64,000 nucleotides of DNA from Vreelandella populi (GTDB taxonomy: Bacteria; Pseudomonadota; Gammaproteobacteria; Pseudomonadales; Halomonadaceae), in contig NZ_RZHE01000015.1 of NCBI RefSeq assembly GCF_003989825.1, positions 558,001-622,000 on the forward strand, written 5' to 3'. The position numbers and the translations under genes are program-made. Of this stretch, positions 50,572-61,716 are shown piece by piece (position 1 is the first letter of the stretch; each line of letters opens with the position of its first letter). The notes below the pieces were generated by a model. The model was not told the origin of the DNA, made no database searches, and saw only the letters and a list, made by a program, of their open reading frames with translations.

Positions 50572-52472
50572 CCGTTGGCCACCTCCGGTGAGGCAATCAG
50601 ACGGCGCTTTTTAAGATGCACCAGCAAAATGGAGACGGCCGCTGGGGTCACGCCTGAAATACGCGCTGCCTGAGCCAGGGTTTCCGGCCGGGTTTCGGCA
50701 AGCTTCTGGCGGATCTCGTTGGAGAGCCCTTCCACCCGTTGGTAATCCAGGTCGGCAGGAAGCGGCATCGCTTCATGGCGCTTGAGCTTATCAATCTCGC
50801 CCTGCTGACGCTCGATATAGCCTTCGTACTTGGCCTGGATCTGGACCTGCTCGGCTACCGCCTCGTCATTGATCAGAGCGTTATCCAGGCCCGGCAAATC
50901 TGCAAGATCGGCATAATTAAGCTCAGGACGACGCAGAAGGTCGCTCAAGCGATATTCACGCGTTAGCGGTTTGCCAATTTTTTCGGCAATCTTGGCGGCA
51001 GCGGGGCTTGTCGGCTGTACCCAGACACTGGCAAGGCGGGCGGTTTCACGCGCAATAGCTTCACGCTTTTCACTGAATGCCTGCCAGCGCTGGTCATCGA
51101 CCAGGCCAAGCTCACGACCTTTTTCGGTCAGCCGCAGGTCCGCATTGTCTTCACGCAGCAGGAGACGGTACTCCGCCCGAGAAGTGAACATGCGGTAGGG
51201 CTCTTTGGTACCCAGGGTGATCAGGTCATCCACTAACACGCCCAGGTAGGCTTCGTCGCGGCGCGGGTGCCAGCTTTCCAACTGCTTGGCACGGCGCGCG
51301 GCGTTCAATCCGGCCAGTAGCCCTTGGGCGCCGGCTTCCTCGTAACCCGTGGTGCCGTTGATCTGGCCGGCAAAAAACAGGTTGTGGATAAATTTGGTTT
51401 CCAGCGAGTGTTTTAGATCCCGTGGATCGAAGAAATCGTACTCGATGGCGTAACCCGGCCGCGTAATATGCGCGTTTTCCAATCCCTTGATCGAGCGGAC
51501 TACCTGCAGCTGTACATCGAAAGGCAGCGAGGTGGAGATACCGTTAGGGTAGAGCTCGTGGGTGTCGAGGCCTTCAGGTTCAATAAATACCTGATGGCTC
51601 GATTTATCCGCAAAGCGGTGCACCTTGTCTTCAATTGACGGGCAGTAGCGCGGGCCAATGCCTTCGATGACGCCGGAGTACATCGGCGAGCGGTCAAGGT
51701 TGGCCAGAATCAGCTCGTGGGTGCGCTCATTGGTGTGCGCAATATGACAGCTGACTTGACGCGGGTGCATGTCCCGCGAACCAAGGTATGACATCACCGG
51801 TGTTGGGGTATCGCCTGGTTGTTCTTCAAGCTGGGAAAAATCCACGCTTTTGGCATCGATACGTGGGGGAGTACCGGTCTTTAACCGGTCGACCCGAAAC
51901 GGCAATGCACGCAAACGCTCAGCCAGAGCGTTGGAAGGCGGGTCACCCGCGCGGCCACCACGGCTCTGATCCAGGCCGATATGGATAACGCCACCTAAAA
52001 ACGTGCCTGTCGAAAGCACCACGGATTCGGCATAAAAACGAATCCCGGTTTCCGTCACGACACCTCGTACAGTGTCGTTATCCACAACCAGATCGCCTGC
52101 AGCCTGCTGGAAAATGGTCAGGTTAGGCTGGTTTTCAAGCATGCCTCGGATCGCCGATTTATAGCGGATCCGGTCAGCCTGGGCACGTGTGGCACGTACT
52201 GCCGGGCCCTTGCGAGCGTTCAGCACACGAAACTGAATGCCGCCTAAATCAGTGGCAAGCCCCATCGCGCCGCCTAACGCATCGATTTCCTTGACCAGAT
52301 GACTCTTGCCAATCCCGCCAATCGCGGGATTGCACGACATCTGGCCCAGAGTCTCGATGTTATGGGTGAGCAGCAGGGTTTGACAGCCCATACGAGCAGA
52401 GGCCAATGCGGCTTCAGTTCCCGCATGGCCACCGCCGATGACAATCACGTCAAAGCGGTCGGGGTAATTCAA
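50568..52472 (-). CDS. mnmG: tRNA uridine-5-carboxymethylaminomethyl modification enzyme MnmG (GidA)
   Basis: A 634-residue FAD enzyme that, with MnmE, modifies wobble uridine 34 of several tRNAs. The FAD motif is [21 protein letters not shown], with [21 protein letters not shown] and [16 protein letters not shown] further on. I chose the TTG at 52472, where homology begins (NYPDRFDV), preceded by AAGAGGTG. The open frame continues upstream, but that part is unrelated. It lies directly beside the putative oriC and is transcribed away from it, as in E. coli. Confidence 0.96.
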   Translation of the reverse strand: MNYPDRFDVIVIGGGHAGTEAALASARMGCQTLLLTHNIETLGQMSCNPAIGGIGKSHLVKEIDALGGAMGLATDLGGIQFRVLNARKGPAVRATRAQADRIRYKSAIRGMLENQPNLTIFQQAAGDLVVDNDTVRGVVTETGIRFYAESVVLSTGTFLGGVIHIGLDQSRGGRAGDPPSNALAERLRALPFRVDRLKTGTPPRIDAKSVDFSQLEEQPGDTPTPVMSYLGSRDMHPRQVSCHIAHTNERTHELILANLDRSPMYSGVIEGIGPRYCPSIEDKVHRFADKSSHQVFIEPEGLDTHELYPNGISTSLPFDVQLQVVRSIKGLENAHITRPGYAIEYDFFDPRDLKHSLETKFIHNLFFAGQINGTTGYEEAGAQGLLAGLNAARRAKQLESWHPRRDEAYLGVLVDDLITLGTKEPYRMFTSRAEYRLLLREDNADLRLTEKGRELGLVDDQRWQAFSEKREAIARETARLASVWVQPTSPAAAKIAEKIGKPLTREYRLSDLLRRPELNYADLADLPGLDNALINDEAVAEQVQIQAKYEGYIERQQGEIDKLKRHEAMPLPADLDYQRVEGLSNEIRQKLAETRPETLAQAARISGVTPAAVSILLVHLKKRRLIASPEVANG

Positions 52473-52963
52473 GAGACACCTCTTCTTGCGCCAGTTGGCA
52501 CGGATGAGGGGAGCCGGTGGATAGGCACCCAGATTCAATAAGCCCGCCAGTATAAACCCCCTGTGGGTAACCGTCAGGTTTTTCCACACCTCAATTCATC
52601 AGCTTGTCTCTATTAATAACAATATAAAAATAAAATAAGAGAAGTTCTGTTAATGTTGTAACTACTAGTGTGGACAGTTTCTGTGCATAACACATTTATT
52701 ATTATAAATTTCAGAAGCTTAAATTGTTTACAATTATGTGATTAAGCAGCGCAGTGCCTGCGTAGAAGCAGTGCGGCCCCTGTGGATGAAAAAGCGACTT
52801 ACCCACAACACTCAAAAATCACCACTTATCCACCTTCCCATACCGGGCTTGTTACCGCACCTGTGAACAAGTCATTGGGTTAACATCTTATTGGCTTAAA
52901 GACCCCTTTGACGGGGGGGCGGGCTTGGTGGAGTAGAAAAAACAAAAAATATTATCCACAGGC
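52473..52963. other. Probable chromosomal replication origin (oriC)
   Basis: An AT-rich non-coding stretch (densest at 52595-52745) next to mnmG contains a cluster of DnaA boxes (consensus TTATNCACA). Perfect matches are at 52682-52690 (minus, TTATGCACA) and 52952-52960 (plus, TTATCCACA). One-mismatch boxes are at 52562-52570 (minus), 52580-52588 (plus), 52781-52789 (minus), 52799-52807 (plus), 52826-52834 (plus) and 52862-52870 (minus). No protein gene fits here. The neighbourhood mnmG-rsmG-parA-parB-atp is the usual one beside gammaproteobacterial origins; dnaA itself is not in the window. The AT-rich part is a candidate unwinding element. Confidence 0.82.
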
Positions 52964-52993
52964 AAAAAAATGGCCTGTCACAAGGACAGGCCA
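52964..52993 (-). terminator. Rho-independent terminator of the amino acid ABC transporter operon
   Basis: TGGCCTGTC (52971-52979) pairs perfectly with GACAGGCCA (52985-52993) around a 5-base loop. On the minus strand the stem is followed by seven T (52964-52970). It lies 35 bases past the ATPase gene stop and shields the origin from transcription. Confidence 0.93.
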
Positions 52994-53027
52994 TAAAAAT
53001 TCAGGGTAAAGCGAGTGTTTTTATCGA

Positions 53028-53798
53028 TTAATGCTTTAACACACGAGCCAAAAATGAACGGGTTTGCTCATTTTGAGGCGCGCTAAAAATCTGTTCAGGC
53101 GTACCCTGTTCGGCAATTACTCCCTTGTGAATAAAGATAACGCGGTCGGCCACTTCGCGGGCAAAGCCCATTTCATGGGTAACGATCACCATGGTCATGC
53201 CTTCTTTGGCAAGCTCACGCATTGCATCCAGCACTTCACCGATCATCTCGGGGTCAAGCGCCGAGGTAGGCTCGTCAAACAGCATCAGGCGTGGCTCCAT
53301 GGCCAAGGCACGTGCCAGCGCGACCCGCTGCTGTTGGCCACCGGAGAGCTGGCTGGGGTACTTATCGGCCTGGTCGGCAATACCTACCCGGTCAAGCAGA
53401 CGTTTTGCCGTATTGACTGCATCTTCCCGGTTCCAGCCGCGTACTTTCATAGGGGCCAAGGTAATGTTGTCGATAACGCTCAGGTGAGGAAACAGGTTGA
53501 ACTGCTGAAATACCATGCCGACTTCGGTACGGATGGTTTGTAGTGCCTTGCTGCTCTTGCCATTGGGTTTTAGCGTATTGCCATCCACGCTCAGCGTGCC
53601 TGATTGAAACTCCTCAAGCCCGTTAATGCAGCGAATAAGGGTTGATTTGCCCGAACCGCTTGCGCCAATGACGACGACGACTTCCCCAGGGACAATCTCA
53701 AGGTCGATATCATTGAGTACATGCAGGCTGCCAAAGTGCTTATTGAGCTTTTGCATACGCACAATGGGGGGCGTTGTAGGTGACACAGTATCGGTCAT
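53028..53798 (-). CDS. Polar amino acid ABC transporter, ATP-binding protein
   Basis: A 256-residue ABC ATPase of the PAAT family (GlnQ/HisP type). Walker A is [14 protein letters not shown], the Q loop [14 protein letters not shown], the signature [16 protein letters not shown], Walker [15 protein letters not shown] and the switch His in [10 protein letters not shown]. It follows the permease by 11 bases and is the last gene of the transporter operon. The exact amino acid is not deducible. Confidence 0.95.
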   Translation of the reverse strand: MTDTVSPTTPPIVRMQKLNKHFGSLHVLNDIDLEIVPGEVVVVIGASGSGKSTLIRCINGLEEFQSGTLSVDGNTLKPNGKSSKALQTIRTEVGMVFQQFNLFPHLSVIDNITLAPMKVRGWNREDAVNTAKRLLDRVGIADQADKYPSQLSGGQQQRVALARALAMEPRLMLFDEPTSALDPEMIGEVLDAMRELAKEGMTMVIVTHEMGFAREVADRVIFIHKGVIAEQGTPEQIFSAPQNEQTRSFLARVLKH

Positions 53799-53809
53799 TG
53801 TACGTGTCC

Positions 53810-54481
53810 TTATTGGCCGGCAATGCCGCGGCGCTCAAGCTGGCGCAGAAGAATGGAAAGGGTCCAGGTGATCGCTAGGTACATCAGCGCCACCATGAAA
53901 TAGACCTCAAGCGCGGTAAACGTGGTGGCGATGTAAATCTGTCCCTGGCGTACCAGTTCACCCACGCCAATCACGGAAAATAGAGAGGTGTCTTTAATAC
54001 TGATAATGCCCTGATTACCCAACGGTGGAATCATCCGGCGAAAGGCCTGGGGCCAGATCACGTAGCGAAACGCCTGAACCCGTGAAAGCCCGAGGGAAAG
54101 CGACGCCTCACGCTGGCCGCGCTCGATTGACTGCACACCGCCACGAACAATTTCAGAAATGTACGCGCCAGAGTTGACCGCAATCGCGGCGATACCCGCC
54201 ACCAAGGCATTGATAGGACTACCCAGCAGCTGGGGCAAGCCATAAAAGATAAACAGCACCTGCACGAGAATAGGCGTACCACGAAATATTTCTATATAGC
54301 CGACGGCAACCCAACGTAGCCAGCGGATCGGACTGATGCGTAACAGGCCAAAGAAAATACCGATAAAGAAGCCAAACGCCAGGCCGCCAAATGAAATCAA
54401 CAGCGTCCAGGGAATGCCCGGTAGCAGATAGGGGATCGACGCGATTGCAGCCGACCAGTCAAACTGAAAATCGAAGTCCAC
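53810..54481 (-). CDS. Polar amino acid ABC transporter, permease
   Basis: A 223-residue inner-membrane permease with about five hydrophobic segments. The HisM/GlnP-type coupling motif [20 protein letters not shown] is present, as are [20 protein letters not shown] and [17 protein letters not shown]. Only one permease gene is present, so it presumably forms a homodimer. A GC-rich hairpin lies between it and the upstream binding-protein gene. Confidence 0.95.
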   Translation of the reverse strand: MDFDFQFDWSAAIASIPYLLPGIPWTLLISFGGLAFGFFIGIFFGLLRISPIRWLRWVAVGYIEIFRGTPILVQVLFIFYGLPQLLGSPINALVAGIAAIAVNSGAYISEIVRGGVQSIERGQREASLSLGLSRVQAFRYVIWPQAFRRMIPPLGNQGIISIKDTSLFSVIGVGELVRQGQIYIATTFTALEVYFMVALMYLAITWTLSILLRQLERRGIAGQ

Positions 54482-54520
54482 GCGTTATCTCCAGGAAGAA
54501 AAGCGATGTTACAACGTCAT

Positions 54521-54548
54521 AGGGCCGGGGGGATGGCCGCCCGGCCCT
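54521..54548 (-). terminator. Intercistronic hairpin between the binding protein and permease genes
   Basis: AGGGCCGGG (54521-54529) pairs with CCCGGCCCT (54540-54548) around a 10-base loop. It lies just past the stop of the binding-protein gene, inside the operon and without a T-run. Such hairpins commonly stabilise or attenuate the message so that the binding protein is made in excess. Confidence 0.7.
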
Positions 54549-54582
54549 GTAGCAGTAGCTATGGATGAAAGTGTCGGATTAC

Positions 54583-55353
54583 TTAATCTTCGCTGGACGC
54601 TTCACCAAACCACTTGGCATAGATCTCGTCGTAGGTACCGTCTTCACGCATGGCCGCTAGTGCTTCATTGGCAGGCTCGACCCATTCGCTGCCCTTATGG
54701 AAAACGATGCCGTACTGCTGGCCTTCATACAAAGGGCCAACCACTTTAGTGCGGCCTTCACCGCGGGTTTGGGCGAAGTAGGCAACGTTGGGGGAGTCGT
54801 AGAGCACTGCGTCGACGTTACGGCCCATCAGCGCCATGTACATATCGGCCGTGCCCGGATAGGGAGTGATGTCTGCATCACTACCTAGTTCCTGCTGAAG
54901 AAAGTCATAACTGGTAGAGCCGATCTTGGTGCCAATCGTTAAGCCCTGAAGGTCTTCAAGAGAGGAAACGTCTTCATTATTGGCGCGAACAATAATCTGC
55001 AGACCTGAGTCGTAATACGGATCTGAAAAATCGACAATCTGCGCGCGCTCATCGGTAATCGTTATGCCTGCAATGGCAATTTCCTGGCTACCGGTTTGAA
55101 CCGCCGGGATGATGCCGGAAAATTCCATAGTGGTCAGGTTGACGTCAAAGCCAGCTCGCTCGGCAATTTCATTGATGATATCCATATCGAAACCGACCAT
55201 CTCACCGGTTTCTGGATCCATCATTTCAAAGGGGACAAAGCTTGGGTCGGTGGCGACGTTAACGGTCGATGTTTGGGCCATGACAACAGTGGCACTGCCA
55301 AGGCTCAGGACAATAGCGGACGCAATAGCTGTTTTAGTTAATGTGACTTTCAT
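54583..55353 (-). CDS. Periplasmic amino acid-binding protein of the ABC transporter
   Basis: A 256-residue solute-binding protein of family 3. The signal peptide is at about 1-26 (cleaved after VVMAQ). Domain markers are [40 protein letters not shown] and [16 protein letters not shown]. It is the first gene of the operon. An 8-base inverted repeat, TAAAGAGA/TCTCTTTA, lies upstream and may be an operator. Confidence 0.94.
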   Translation of the reverse strand: MKVTLTKTAIASAIVLSLGSATVVMAQTSTVNVATDPSFVPFEMMDPETGEMVGFDMDIINEIAERAGFDVNLTTMEFSGIIPAVQTGSQEIAIAGITITDERAQIVDFSDPYYDSGLQIIVRANNEDVSSLEDLQGLTIGTKIGSTSYDFLQQELGSDADITPYPGTADMYMALMGRNVDAVLYDSPNVAYFAQTRGEGRTKVVGPLYEGQQYGIVFHKGSEWVEPANEALAAMREDGTYDEIYAKWFGEASSED

Positions 55354-55388
55354 TAGTTTCCCCGTATTTTATTAGCTCTGAAGCGTTT

Positions 55389-55410
55389 TAAAGAGACGAT
55401 AATCTCTTTA
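55389..55410. promoter_or_regulatory. Inverted repeat upstream of the amino acid ABC operon
   Basis: TAAAGAGA (55389-55396) and TCTCTTTA (55403-55410) are perfect inverted arms with a 6-base spacer, 36 bases before the binding-protein ATG. The symmetry and position fit an operator or a leader hairpin; no known regulator consensus is recognised. Confidence 0.5.
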
Positions 55411-55515
55411 GAACGCCGCATGAACGGTTATTGACCTATCAACCTTGGCGAGAAACCGACAAGGCGTCAAGTCATGGGGAACACGTGTTATTAACGCTAC
55501 AAGGGGCAACAGGCC

Positions 55516-55869
55516 CTAGACCATAAAGGAAGCGCCACAGCCGCAGGTGGTGGTGGCATTAGGGTTCTGGACACGAAAGCGCGCCCCGGCAAGGCCTTCT
55601 TCGTAATCGACCGTGGAGCCGACCAGATATTGGTAAGAGAGTGGGTCAACCACCAATGTGGCGCTGCCGAACTCAATCACCGTATCGTCTTCGGCGACAC
55701 CATCGGCAAAGTCGAAACCGTACTGAAAACCCGAGCAGCCGCCGCCAGTGACGTAGACACGAAGTTTCAGCGCGGGGTTATTCTCTTCATCCATCAGTGC
55801 GTTGATACGTTTGCGCGCACTATCAGAGAGCATTAAAGGGGTTGGAACAAAAGCTTCTGCACCGCTCAT
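55516..55869 (-). CDS. erpA: Iron-sulfur cluster insertion protein ErpA
   Basis: A 117-residue A-type carrier that delivers Fe-S clusters to target enzymes. The three cluster cysteines are in [13 protein letters not shown] and [10 protein letters not shown], the latter at the C-terminus as required. The N-terminus [16 protein letters not shown] and the length fit ErpA rather than IscA. It stands alone on the minus strand upstream of argC, the same neighbourhood as in Pseudomonas. Confidence 0.94.
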   Translation of the reverse strand: MSGAEAFVPTPLMLSDSARKRINALMDEENNPALKLRVYVTGGGCSGFQYGFDFADGVAEDDTVIEFGSATLVVDPLSYQYLVGSTVDYEEGLAGARFRVQNPNATTTCGCGASFMV

Positions 55870-55972
55870 GGGTACCTCCCGCGAGCTTTAAGAACGAATA
55901 ATCGGCATTGGGGGGTAATTATGGGTAATTCCGAGCAAAAGGGTCAACTATTGTGTTGGCGCATCCAACAAA

Positions 55973-55991
55973 GGGCAACATGACGTTGCCC
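55973..55991 (-). terminator. Probable terminator of argC
   Basis: GGGCAAC (55973-55979) pairs with GTTGCCC (55985-55991) around a 5-base loop, 36 bases past the argC stop. On the minus strand it is followed by TTTGTTGG, a weak T-tract. Confidence 0.6.
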
Positions 55992-56027
55992 TCTGCAAGC
56001 GTGGTTAAGCTCTTAAAATATGAGCGC

Positions 56028-57062
56028 TTAAGGCATGAGTGCCGGGGCAGTGAGGCCCATGGTTTCATCAAAACCAAACATCAGGTTCAGGTTCTGTATG
56101 GCCTGGCCTGAAGCGCCTTTCACCAGGTTGTCGATGACCGACAGCACCACGACCGTGTTGCTGCCTTCCGGACGGTGTACGGCTAGGCGACACGTATTGA
56201 TGCCTTTTACGCTGCGCGTTTCAGGATGGCTTCCCGCGGGCATGACATCCACAAACGGCTCATTGGCATAACGCTGCTCAAATAGCGCTTGAAGATCCTC
56301 CGCGCGGGCTGTCAGCTGGCTATAAAGCGTGGCGTGAATTCCCCTAATCATGGGCGTCAGGTGGGGCACAAAGGTTAAACCCACGGGGCTTGCCTGCATA
56401 TCATTAAGCCCCTGGCGAATCTCGGGCAAATGACGATGGCCCGAGGCACCATAGGCCTTGAACGATTCACTGGCTTCCGCCAGCAGCGAAGGCACTTTGG
56501 CGCCGCGGCCGGCTCCCGTGACGCCTGATTTACAGTCGGCAATCAGTTGCTGTGGGTCAATCAAGCCAGCTTCCAGCAGCGGCAGATAGCCCAGCTGAAC
56601 GGCGGTCGGATAGCAGCCGGGTACGGCGATCAGCCGCGCGGTTTTGATCTTCTCGCGGTGCATTTCAGGCAGGCCGTAAACGGCCTCTTCCAGAAGCTCC
56701 GGGGCACCGTGGGCCTGGCCGTACCACTCGCTCCATACTTTGGCATCGCGCAGGCGGAAATCGGCCGAAAGATCGATGATGCGCGTGCCGTTGGCTAGAA
56801 GCTCGCCCGCCAGTGCGTGGGCAACCCCGTGGGGGGTGGCGAAAAAGACTGCATCCAGTGCACCAAGCTGTTTTGCATCGGGCTCACTGAAAGCCAATGT
56901 ATCGTAGTGGCCGCGCAGGTTGGGGTACATATCACATACCTTGACGCCCGCTTCCGAACGCGAGGTAATTGTTTCAACACAGACGTTGGGGTGCTGGGCA
57001 AGTAACCGGAGTAGCTCAACGCCGGTGTAACCGGTACCGCCAACAATGCCGACCTTAATCAC
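56028..57062 (-). CDS. argC: N-acetyl-gamma-glutamyl-phosphate reductase
   Basis: A 344-residue NADPH-dependent reductase of arginine synthesis. The dinucleotide motif [19 protein letters not shown], the catalytic Cys in [17 protein letters not shown] and the C-terminal [19 protein letters not shown] are characteristic. I chose the GTG at 57062, with AAGGAG nine bases upstream. A longer frame reaching 57224 carries unrelated residues. It is divergent from the ClC gene. Confidence 0.96.
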   Translation of the reverse strand: MIKVGIVGGTGYTGVELLRLLAQHPNVCVETITSRSEAGVKVCDMYPNLRGHYDTLAFSEPDAKQLGALDAVFFATPHGVAHALAGELLANGTRIIDLSADFRLRDAKVWSEWYGQAHGAPELLEEAVYGLPEMHREKIKTARLIAVPGCYPTAVQLGYLPLLEAGLIDPQQLIADCKSGVTGAGRGAKVPSLLAEASESFKAYGASGHRHLPEIRQGLNDMQASPVGLTFVPHLTPMIRGIHATLYSQLTARAEDLQALFEQRYANEPFVDVMPAGSHPETRSVKGINTCRLAVHRPEGSNTVVVLSVIDNLVKGASGQAIQNLNLMFGFDETMGLTAPALMP

Positions 57063-57195
57063 AAACCACTCCTTGCGAGTATCGCCTTTGGGACATGTAA
57101 TAATTAACAGCCTAAACAGATTGCTGCAGGCTGTCGAAGCGTATCGGGCTATGATACACAAGAGAACTACAACACAAGAGCAAAGGACGGTCGTC

Positions 57196-58986
57196 GTGGC
57201 ACGTTTTTCCCGGTCTGATTTCACCCTTGAGAGTTTTCGGCGTCAGCTGGCCAATGTCGATGCGCTGCCGCAGCTTTGTGTGCTGGGGCTGGTATCCGGG
57301 GTGATTACCGGGGCGGTAATGGTCGCCTTTCGACTGTTACTGGAAGCCGGCGCCGTCCTTTACATGCCGGAAGGTAATCCGGAAGCGTTTGAAGGGCTTT
57401 CTCCCTGGCTGCGTTCGCTGCTGCCGCTTGTTGCCGTCAGTTTAATTGGCGTGCTGCTTTATCGTCAGAAGGCGTCAGCCCATAAACTGGGTGTTGGACA
57501 TGTCATTGAGCGGCTTTCCTATCATCAGGGGCGCTTTCCGCTACGTAACTGGTTGAATCAATGGTGGGTGGGTGTGGTGTCAGTACTTGGCGGACTTTCT
57601 GCCGGCCGGGAAGGCCCCGCTATTCATCTAGGCGCTGCCGCGTCAAGCGGGTTAGGGGTCAAGCTTCGCTTACCCAACAACAGCTTGCGCGTATTGGTGG
57701 CCTGCGGTACGGCGGCGGGTATTTCCGCATCGTTCAATACGCCGATTGCGGGGGTCATCTTTGCCATGGAAGTGGTCATGATGGAGTACACCCTGATGAG
57801 CTTCATGCCGGTTATTCTGGCATCTACCATGGCGGCAATGGTCGCTCAGGTGATGTACGGCAATGAACCCGCGTTTCGCATTCCCGAGGTCGCCCTTGGC
57901 TCGTTGATGAACCTACCCTGGGTGGTCATTCTGGGCCTGGTAGTAGGTCTGCTGGCTGGGCTTTTCATTCATATTTCACGTAATACACACCTGCAGCAAT
58001 GGCCTTTATGGCTTCGTCTGGGCACTGTGGGCGTAGCAACCGGCGTGGTGGCCTGGTGGTTTCCCCAGATTCAGGGAATCGGCTACGACAGTGTGGCGGG
58101 CGTCTTGAATGATCAGTTGGAGATCAAGGTGCTGTTGGCGCTGATGATCGCTAAACTGCTGATCACCGCGCTGACCGTATCCGGAGGCGTACCTATTGGT
58201 ATTATCGGCCCTGTACTGGTGGTGGGGGCGGCCACCGGGGCGTTGGTTGGTATGCTGGGCGGCTGGCTGTGGCCTGACAAGGCGGCCGACCCCAGCATTT
58301 TCGCCATGCTGGGCATGGCCGCCATGATGGGGGCCGTGCTGCAGGCGCCACTCGCGGCCTTGATGGCCCTGATGGAGCTGACTCACACACCCAATATCAT
58401 GCTACCGGGAATGCTCGTGGTTGTGGTGGCCTGCTTGACCTCGCGCCAGCTTACCAGCTGCGAAGGCTTCTTCATCAGTGCCGTACGCTATGGTTTGCAC
58501 CCACTTCAGCAACCTTTGATGCAGGCGCTTTCCCGCGTATCAGTGCCGGCGGTGATGGAGCGTAGCCTGGTGCGAACCGAGCGTCTAATAACAGTTGAGC
58601 AGGCCCGAAGGCTTCTCGAGTCCAACCCGGTATGGCTAATCATTGAACGCTCAAGCGAAGAAAAGACCGTGCTGGCCTTGAAGGGGGCAACACTTGCACG
58701 CTGGCTTCTGGAGCACGATGAAGCGTTAGAAGACAAGGCGCCGCCCGAGGATGAGCAGGTGGATTTACTGGAAATTCCCGGCCAGCGACTGGAGCTTGCG
58801 CCCATCGGATTACAGGCAACGCTTTCCGAGGCGTTCTTGAAGCTTCAGGATGATGCCCTGGGCGCGCTTTACGTTGTGCACGGCTATCGGCCAAAGCAGC
58901 AGCGAATTTCAGGTATCATCACCCGCGGCGCCATTGAGCGTTACTATTATTACGCCGACCCAAAAGATAATGATTCAGCCGTGTAA
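57196..58986 (+). CDS. ClC-family chloride channel or Cl-/H+ exchanger with C-terminal CBS-like region
   Basis: A 596-residue membrane protein. The ClC selectivity segments are visible: [16 protein letters not shown], with the gating Glu in [25 protein letters not shown], and the late [19 protein letters not shown]. About 430 residues of membrane domain are followed by about 150 cytoplasmic residues that look like a degenerate CBS pair ([25 protein letters not shown] then [16 protein letters not shown]). I chose the GTG at 57196, with AAAGGA seven bases ahead, over upstream ATGs that overlap the argC start. It may export or exchange chloride in a salty environment. Confidence 0.92.
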   Translation: MARFSRSDFTLESFRRQLANVDALPQLCVLGLVSGVITGAVMVAFRLLLEAGAVLYMPEGNPEAFEGLSPWLRSLLPLVAVSLIGVLLYRQKASAHKLGVGHVIERLSYHQGRFPLRNWLNQWWVGVVSVLGGLSAGREGPAIHLGAAASSGLGVKLRLPNNSLRVLVACGTAAGISASFNTPIAGVIFAMEVVMMEYTLMSFMPVILASTMAAMVAQVMYGNEPAFRIPEVALGSLMNLPWVVILGLVVGLLAGLFIHISRNTHLQQWPLWLRLGTVGVATGVVAWWFPQIQGIGYDSVAGVLNDQLEIKVLLALMIAKLLITALTVSGGVPIGIIGPVLVVGAATGALVGMLGGWLWPDKAADPSIFAMLGMAAMMGAVLQAPLAALMALMELTHTPNIMLPGMLVVVVACLTSRQLTSCEGFFISAVRYGLHPLQQPLMQALSRVSVPAVMERSLVRTERLITVEQARRLLESNPVWLIIERSSEEKTVLALKGATLARWLLEHDEALEDKAPPEDEQVDLLEIPGQRLELAPIGLQATLSEAFLKLQDDALGALYVVHGYRPKQQRISGIITRGAIERYYYYADPKDNDSAV

Positions 58987-58999
58987 GTAAGGAGAGAAA

Positions 59000-59431
59000 A
59001 TGTACATATGGTTAAAGGCCCTGCATTTGATGGCCATGGTGACCTGGTTTGCCGCGCTGTTTTATTTGCCGCGGCTTTACGTGTATCACGCCATGGCGCG
59101 GGATAAGGGTGACGATCAGTCGATGGCGTATTTCAAGACCATGGAGCGCAAGCTGTATCGCGGCATCATGACGCCCTCGATGATTTTGGTGCTGATCTTT
59201 GGCGGCGCGATGCTCTACCTGGTGCCCGGCTGGTTCAGCCAGGGATGGATGCACGTCAAGCTTACCTTTGTTGTCCTGTTGATCGCCTATCACCACGTTT
59301 GCCTGATCTATTTGAAGCAGTTTGCTCAGGACCGCTGCACGAAAAGCCATACGTTCTTCCGCTGGTTTAATGAAGCGCCGGTGATCGCCCTGGTGGTGAT
59401 TGTGCTTCTCGCTGTTGTGAAGCCTTTTTAA
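59000..59431 (+). CDS. hemJ: Protoporphyrinogen IX oxidase HemJ
   Basis: A 143-residue protein with four membrane helices, the last-but-one enzyme of haem synthesis in bacteria lacking HemG/HemY. Conserved features are KALHLMAMVTWFAALFYLPR with the essential His, KLTFVVLLIAYHHVC and the C-terminal FFRWFNEAP. A good AGGAGAG site precedes the ATG. It shares one base with thiD (TAATG) and lies 1.3 kb from hemL, another haem gene, which supports the assignment. Confidence 0.93.
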   Translation: MYIWLKALHLMAMVTWFAALFYLPRLYVYHAMARDKGDDQSMAYFKTMERKLYRGIMTPSMILVLIFGGAMLYLVPGWFSQGWMHVKLTFVVLLIAYHHVCLIYLKQFAQDRCTKSHTFFRWFNEAPVIALVVIVLLAVVKPF

Positions 59432-60240
59432 TGCGCCAACCTCTTACTCCTGTTGTTCTAGTGCTGGCCGGCCATGACCCGACCGGCGGGGCGGGGTTGG
59501 TCGCCGATAGCGAAACGATCGCCGCCTGCGGTGGCTGGGCGGTCACTATTCCGACAGCGTTAACAGTACAAAATTGCCACAATGTGGCGCGCGTAGTCCC
59601 AGTTGACCCTGTGCTAATGCGTCAAATGGCCGAAGCGTTAAGCGAGATGCAAATTGCTGCGATCAAGATAGGCTTGCTGGCGGATGAAGCGACGTTAAGA
59701 GCGGCCGAGCAGATCATTCGCCGCTTTCCGGGAGTTCCCGTGGTGGCCGACCCGGTGCTTAAAGCCGGGGGCGGTGCTGAGTTATCCACACCCCTACTGC
59801 ACAAGCTTTATGGGGAGCGTTTGCTACCTCTTGTGGATATCTTAACGCCCAACCGGTTTGAGCTCGCCCAGCTAACGCCTGAGATAACCGCGCCGCTGGA
59901 TGATACGGCGCGAGCTGTCGCGCTTTTATCCCAAGGCTGCCAGGCTGTTTTAGTAACCGCGACCGACGAGCCGGTGCCGGGTAATGAGCAGCAGGTGGTA
60001 CACACACTGCATTCGCCCGATACGACACGCCAGTGGCAGTGGCCACGTTTGCCTGAGCAGTTTCACGGTTCGGGCTGCACGTTAGCTTCTGCCATTGCAG
60101 CGCGCCTGGCAGTTGGAGAGCGCTTACCCACCGCCTGTGAGCAGGCGCAGCACTTTACCTGGGAAAGCCTGTCTCACGGGTATCAACCTCCAAGTGGGCA
60201 GTGTTTGCCTAATCGCTTGCCACGACCGGTTCGCTTTTGA
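59431..60240 (+). CDS. thiD: Hydroxymethylpyrimidine/phosphomethylpyrimidine kinase
   Basis: A 269-residue kinase that phosphorylates HMP and HMP-P in thiamine synthesis. The ribokinase-like motifs VLAGHDPTGGAGLVADSETI, DPVLKAGGGAEL, LTPNRFELAQLTPE and the catalytic anion hole FHGSGCTLASAIAAR are all present. Start codon overlaps the hemJ stop by one base, so the two are coupled. No thiamine riboswitch is recognisable, because the gene is not first in its operon. Confidence 0.93.
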   Translation: MRQPLTPVVLVLAGHDPTGGAGLVADSETIAACGGWAVTIPTALTVQNCHNVARVVPVDPVLMRQMAEALSEMQIAAIKIGLLADEATLRAAEQIIRRFPGVPVVADPVLKAGGGAELSTPLLHKLYGERLLPLVDILTPNRFELAQLTPEITAPLDDTARAVALLSQGCQAVLVTATDEPVPGNEQQVVHTLHSPDTTRQWQWPRLPEQFHGSGCTLASAIAARLAVGERLPTACEQAQHFTWESLSHGYQPPSGQCLPNRLPRPVRF

Positions 60241-60276
60241 TCTCATTAGCGCAAGGCCATTGATATTGAGGACGCC

Positions 60277-61557
60277 ATGACCACATCTGCAGAACTGTTT
60301 GATCTTGCCAGTCGCCATATTCCGGGTGGCGTAAATTCGCCGGTTCGCGCTTTTAAAGGTCTGCATCGTCCACCGGTGTTTATGGAGCGCGCGCAGGGAG
60401 CCTACCTGTTTGACGTGGAAGGCAATCGTTACGTGGATTATGTGGGCTCTTGGGGGCCGATGATTACCGGCCATGCCGACCAGGATGTGCTGGCCGCCGT
60501 ACGTGCCCGGCTGGATAACGGCCTCTCCTTTGGTACGCCCACGGCGGTGGAAACCACCATGGCAGACCTGATCTGCGAGATGATCCCTTCCATGGAGATG
60601 GTCCGTATGACCAGCTCGGGCACTGAGGCCACCATGTCCGCGATTCGCCTGGCGAGGGGTACCACCGGGCGCGACAAGATCGTCAAGTTTGAAGGCAACT
60701 ACCACGGTCATTCCGATTCGCTACTGGTGAAAGCAGGCTCCGGCGCGTTGACCCATGGTGAACCCAGTTCACCGGGCGTTCCCGCCTCACTTGCTGAACA
60801 CACCATTACGCTCTCCTATAACGATATCGAAGGCGTAGAAGCGTGCTTTGCGGAAATCGGCGATCAGATCGCCTGCATCATTGTTGAACCTGTGGCCGGC
60901 AACATGAATTGCATTCCGCCCCAGCCGGGCTTTCTGGAAACGCTGCGCCGGGTATGTAACGAACACGGCAGCATCCTGATCTTTGACGAAGTCATGACCG
61001 GGTTTCGTGTGGCGCTGGGCGGCGCCCAGGCGCATTACCATATCACTCCGGATTTAACCTGCCTGGGTAAAATCGTGGGCGGCGGCATGCCGGTGGGTGC
61101 GTTCGGCGGCAAGCGTGACATTATGCAAAATATCTCGCCCATGGGACCGGTCTATCAGGCAGGTACGCTATCGGGTAACCCGCTGGCCATGGCGGCGGGT
61201 ATTGCGCTTCTGACCAAGCTTCAAGTGCCGGGCTTTCATGATGCGCTCTCTCAACGTGTTGAGACGCTTTGCAATGGTTTGCAGGAGCGTGCCAATACGG
61301 CTGGCGTACCTATGATGACGCAGGCGGCTGGGGGCATGTTCGGTATCTTCTTCACGTCACAAAGCCGAGTGGACAACTTTGCTCAGGCGACAGCCTGTGA
61401 CCCTGAAGCCTTCCGTCGCTTCTTCGGGGCAATGCTGGACCACGGAGTGTATCTGGCCCCCTCTGCGTTTGAAGCAGGCTTTATGTCGAGTGCCCATACG
61501 CCGGAAGATATTCAGTTCACACTGGATGCGGCGGAAAAAGCCTTTAGCGTCATGTAA
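60277..61557 (+). CDS. hemL: Glutamate-1-semialdehyde 2,1-aminomutase
   Basis: A 426-residue pyridoxal phosphate enzyme making 5-aminolevulinate for tetrapyrroles. The PLP Lys is in [17 protein letters not shown], with [12 protein letters not shown] at the start, [17 protein letters not shown] and [18 protein letters not shown] also conserved. Ribosome site GAGGACGCC lies just before the ATG. It is followed by a clean terminator and with hemJ forms a haem-related cluster. Confidence 0.97.
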   Translation: MTTSAELFDLASRHIPGGVNSPVRAFKGLHRPPVFMERAQGAYLFDVEGNRYVDYVGSWGPMITGHADQDVLAAVRARLDNGLSFGTPTAVETTMADLICEMIPSMEMVRMTSSGTEATMSAIRLARGTTGRDKIVKFEGNYHGHSDSLLVKAGSGALTHGEPSSPGVPASLAEHTITLSYNDIEGVEACFAEIGDQIACIIVEPVAGNMNCIPPQPGFLETLRRVCNEHGSILIFDEVMTGFRVALGGAQAHYHITPDLTCLGKIVGGGMPVGAFGGKRDIMQNISPMGPVYQAGTLSGNPLAMAAGIALLTKLQVPGFHDALSQRVETLCNGLQERANTAGVPMMTQAAGGMFGIFFTSQSRVDNFAQATACDPEAFRRFFGAMLDHGVYLAPSAFEAGFMSSAHTPEDIQFTLDAAEKAFSVM

Positions 61558-61581
61558 CGTAAAGTAGTATCTGCTGCACTT

Positions 61582-61608
61582 AAAAGCCGCTCATACCGAG
61601 CGGCTTTT
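61582..61608 (+). terminator. Rho-independent terminator of hemL
   Basis: AAAAGCCGCTC (61582-61592) pairs perfectly with GAGCGGCTTTT (61598-61608) around a 5-base loop. The T-rich arm follows the stem on the plus strand, 25 bases past the hemL stop. Confidence 0.9.
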
Positions 61609-61716
61609 GTGGTTAGCGAGGTCGTCAACATGCAGATAACGGTGTCTATCCTATGGCTCTGTCACCGCATTTGCCATCGGTTTCCCTCTTAGCACCCATG
61701 CTTTTAGGAGCAGGAA

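Noticed and set aside
57972..57987. A sequence matching 13 of 16 bases of the parS consensus, inside the ClC gene
   Set aside because: It lies in coding sequence, and a single 13/16 match is expected by chance fairly often in 64 kb. No second copy was noticed, so it is not called as parS.
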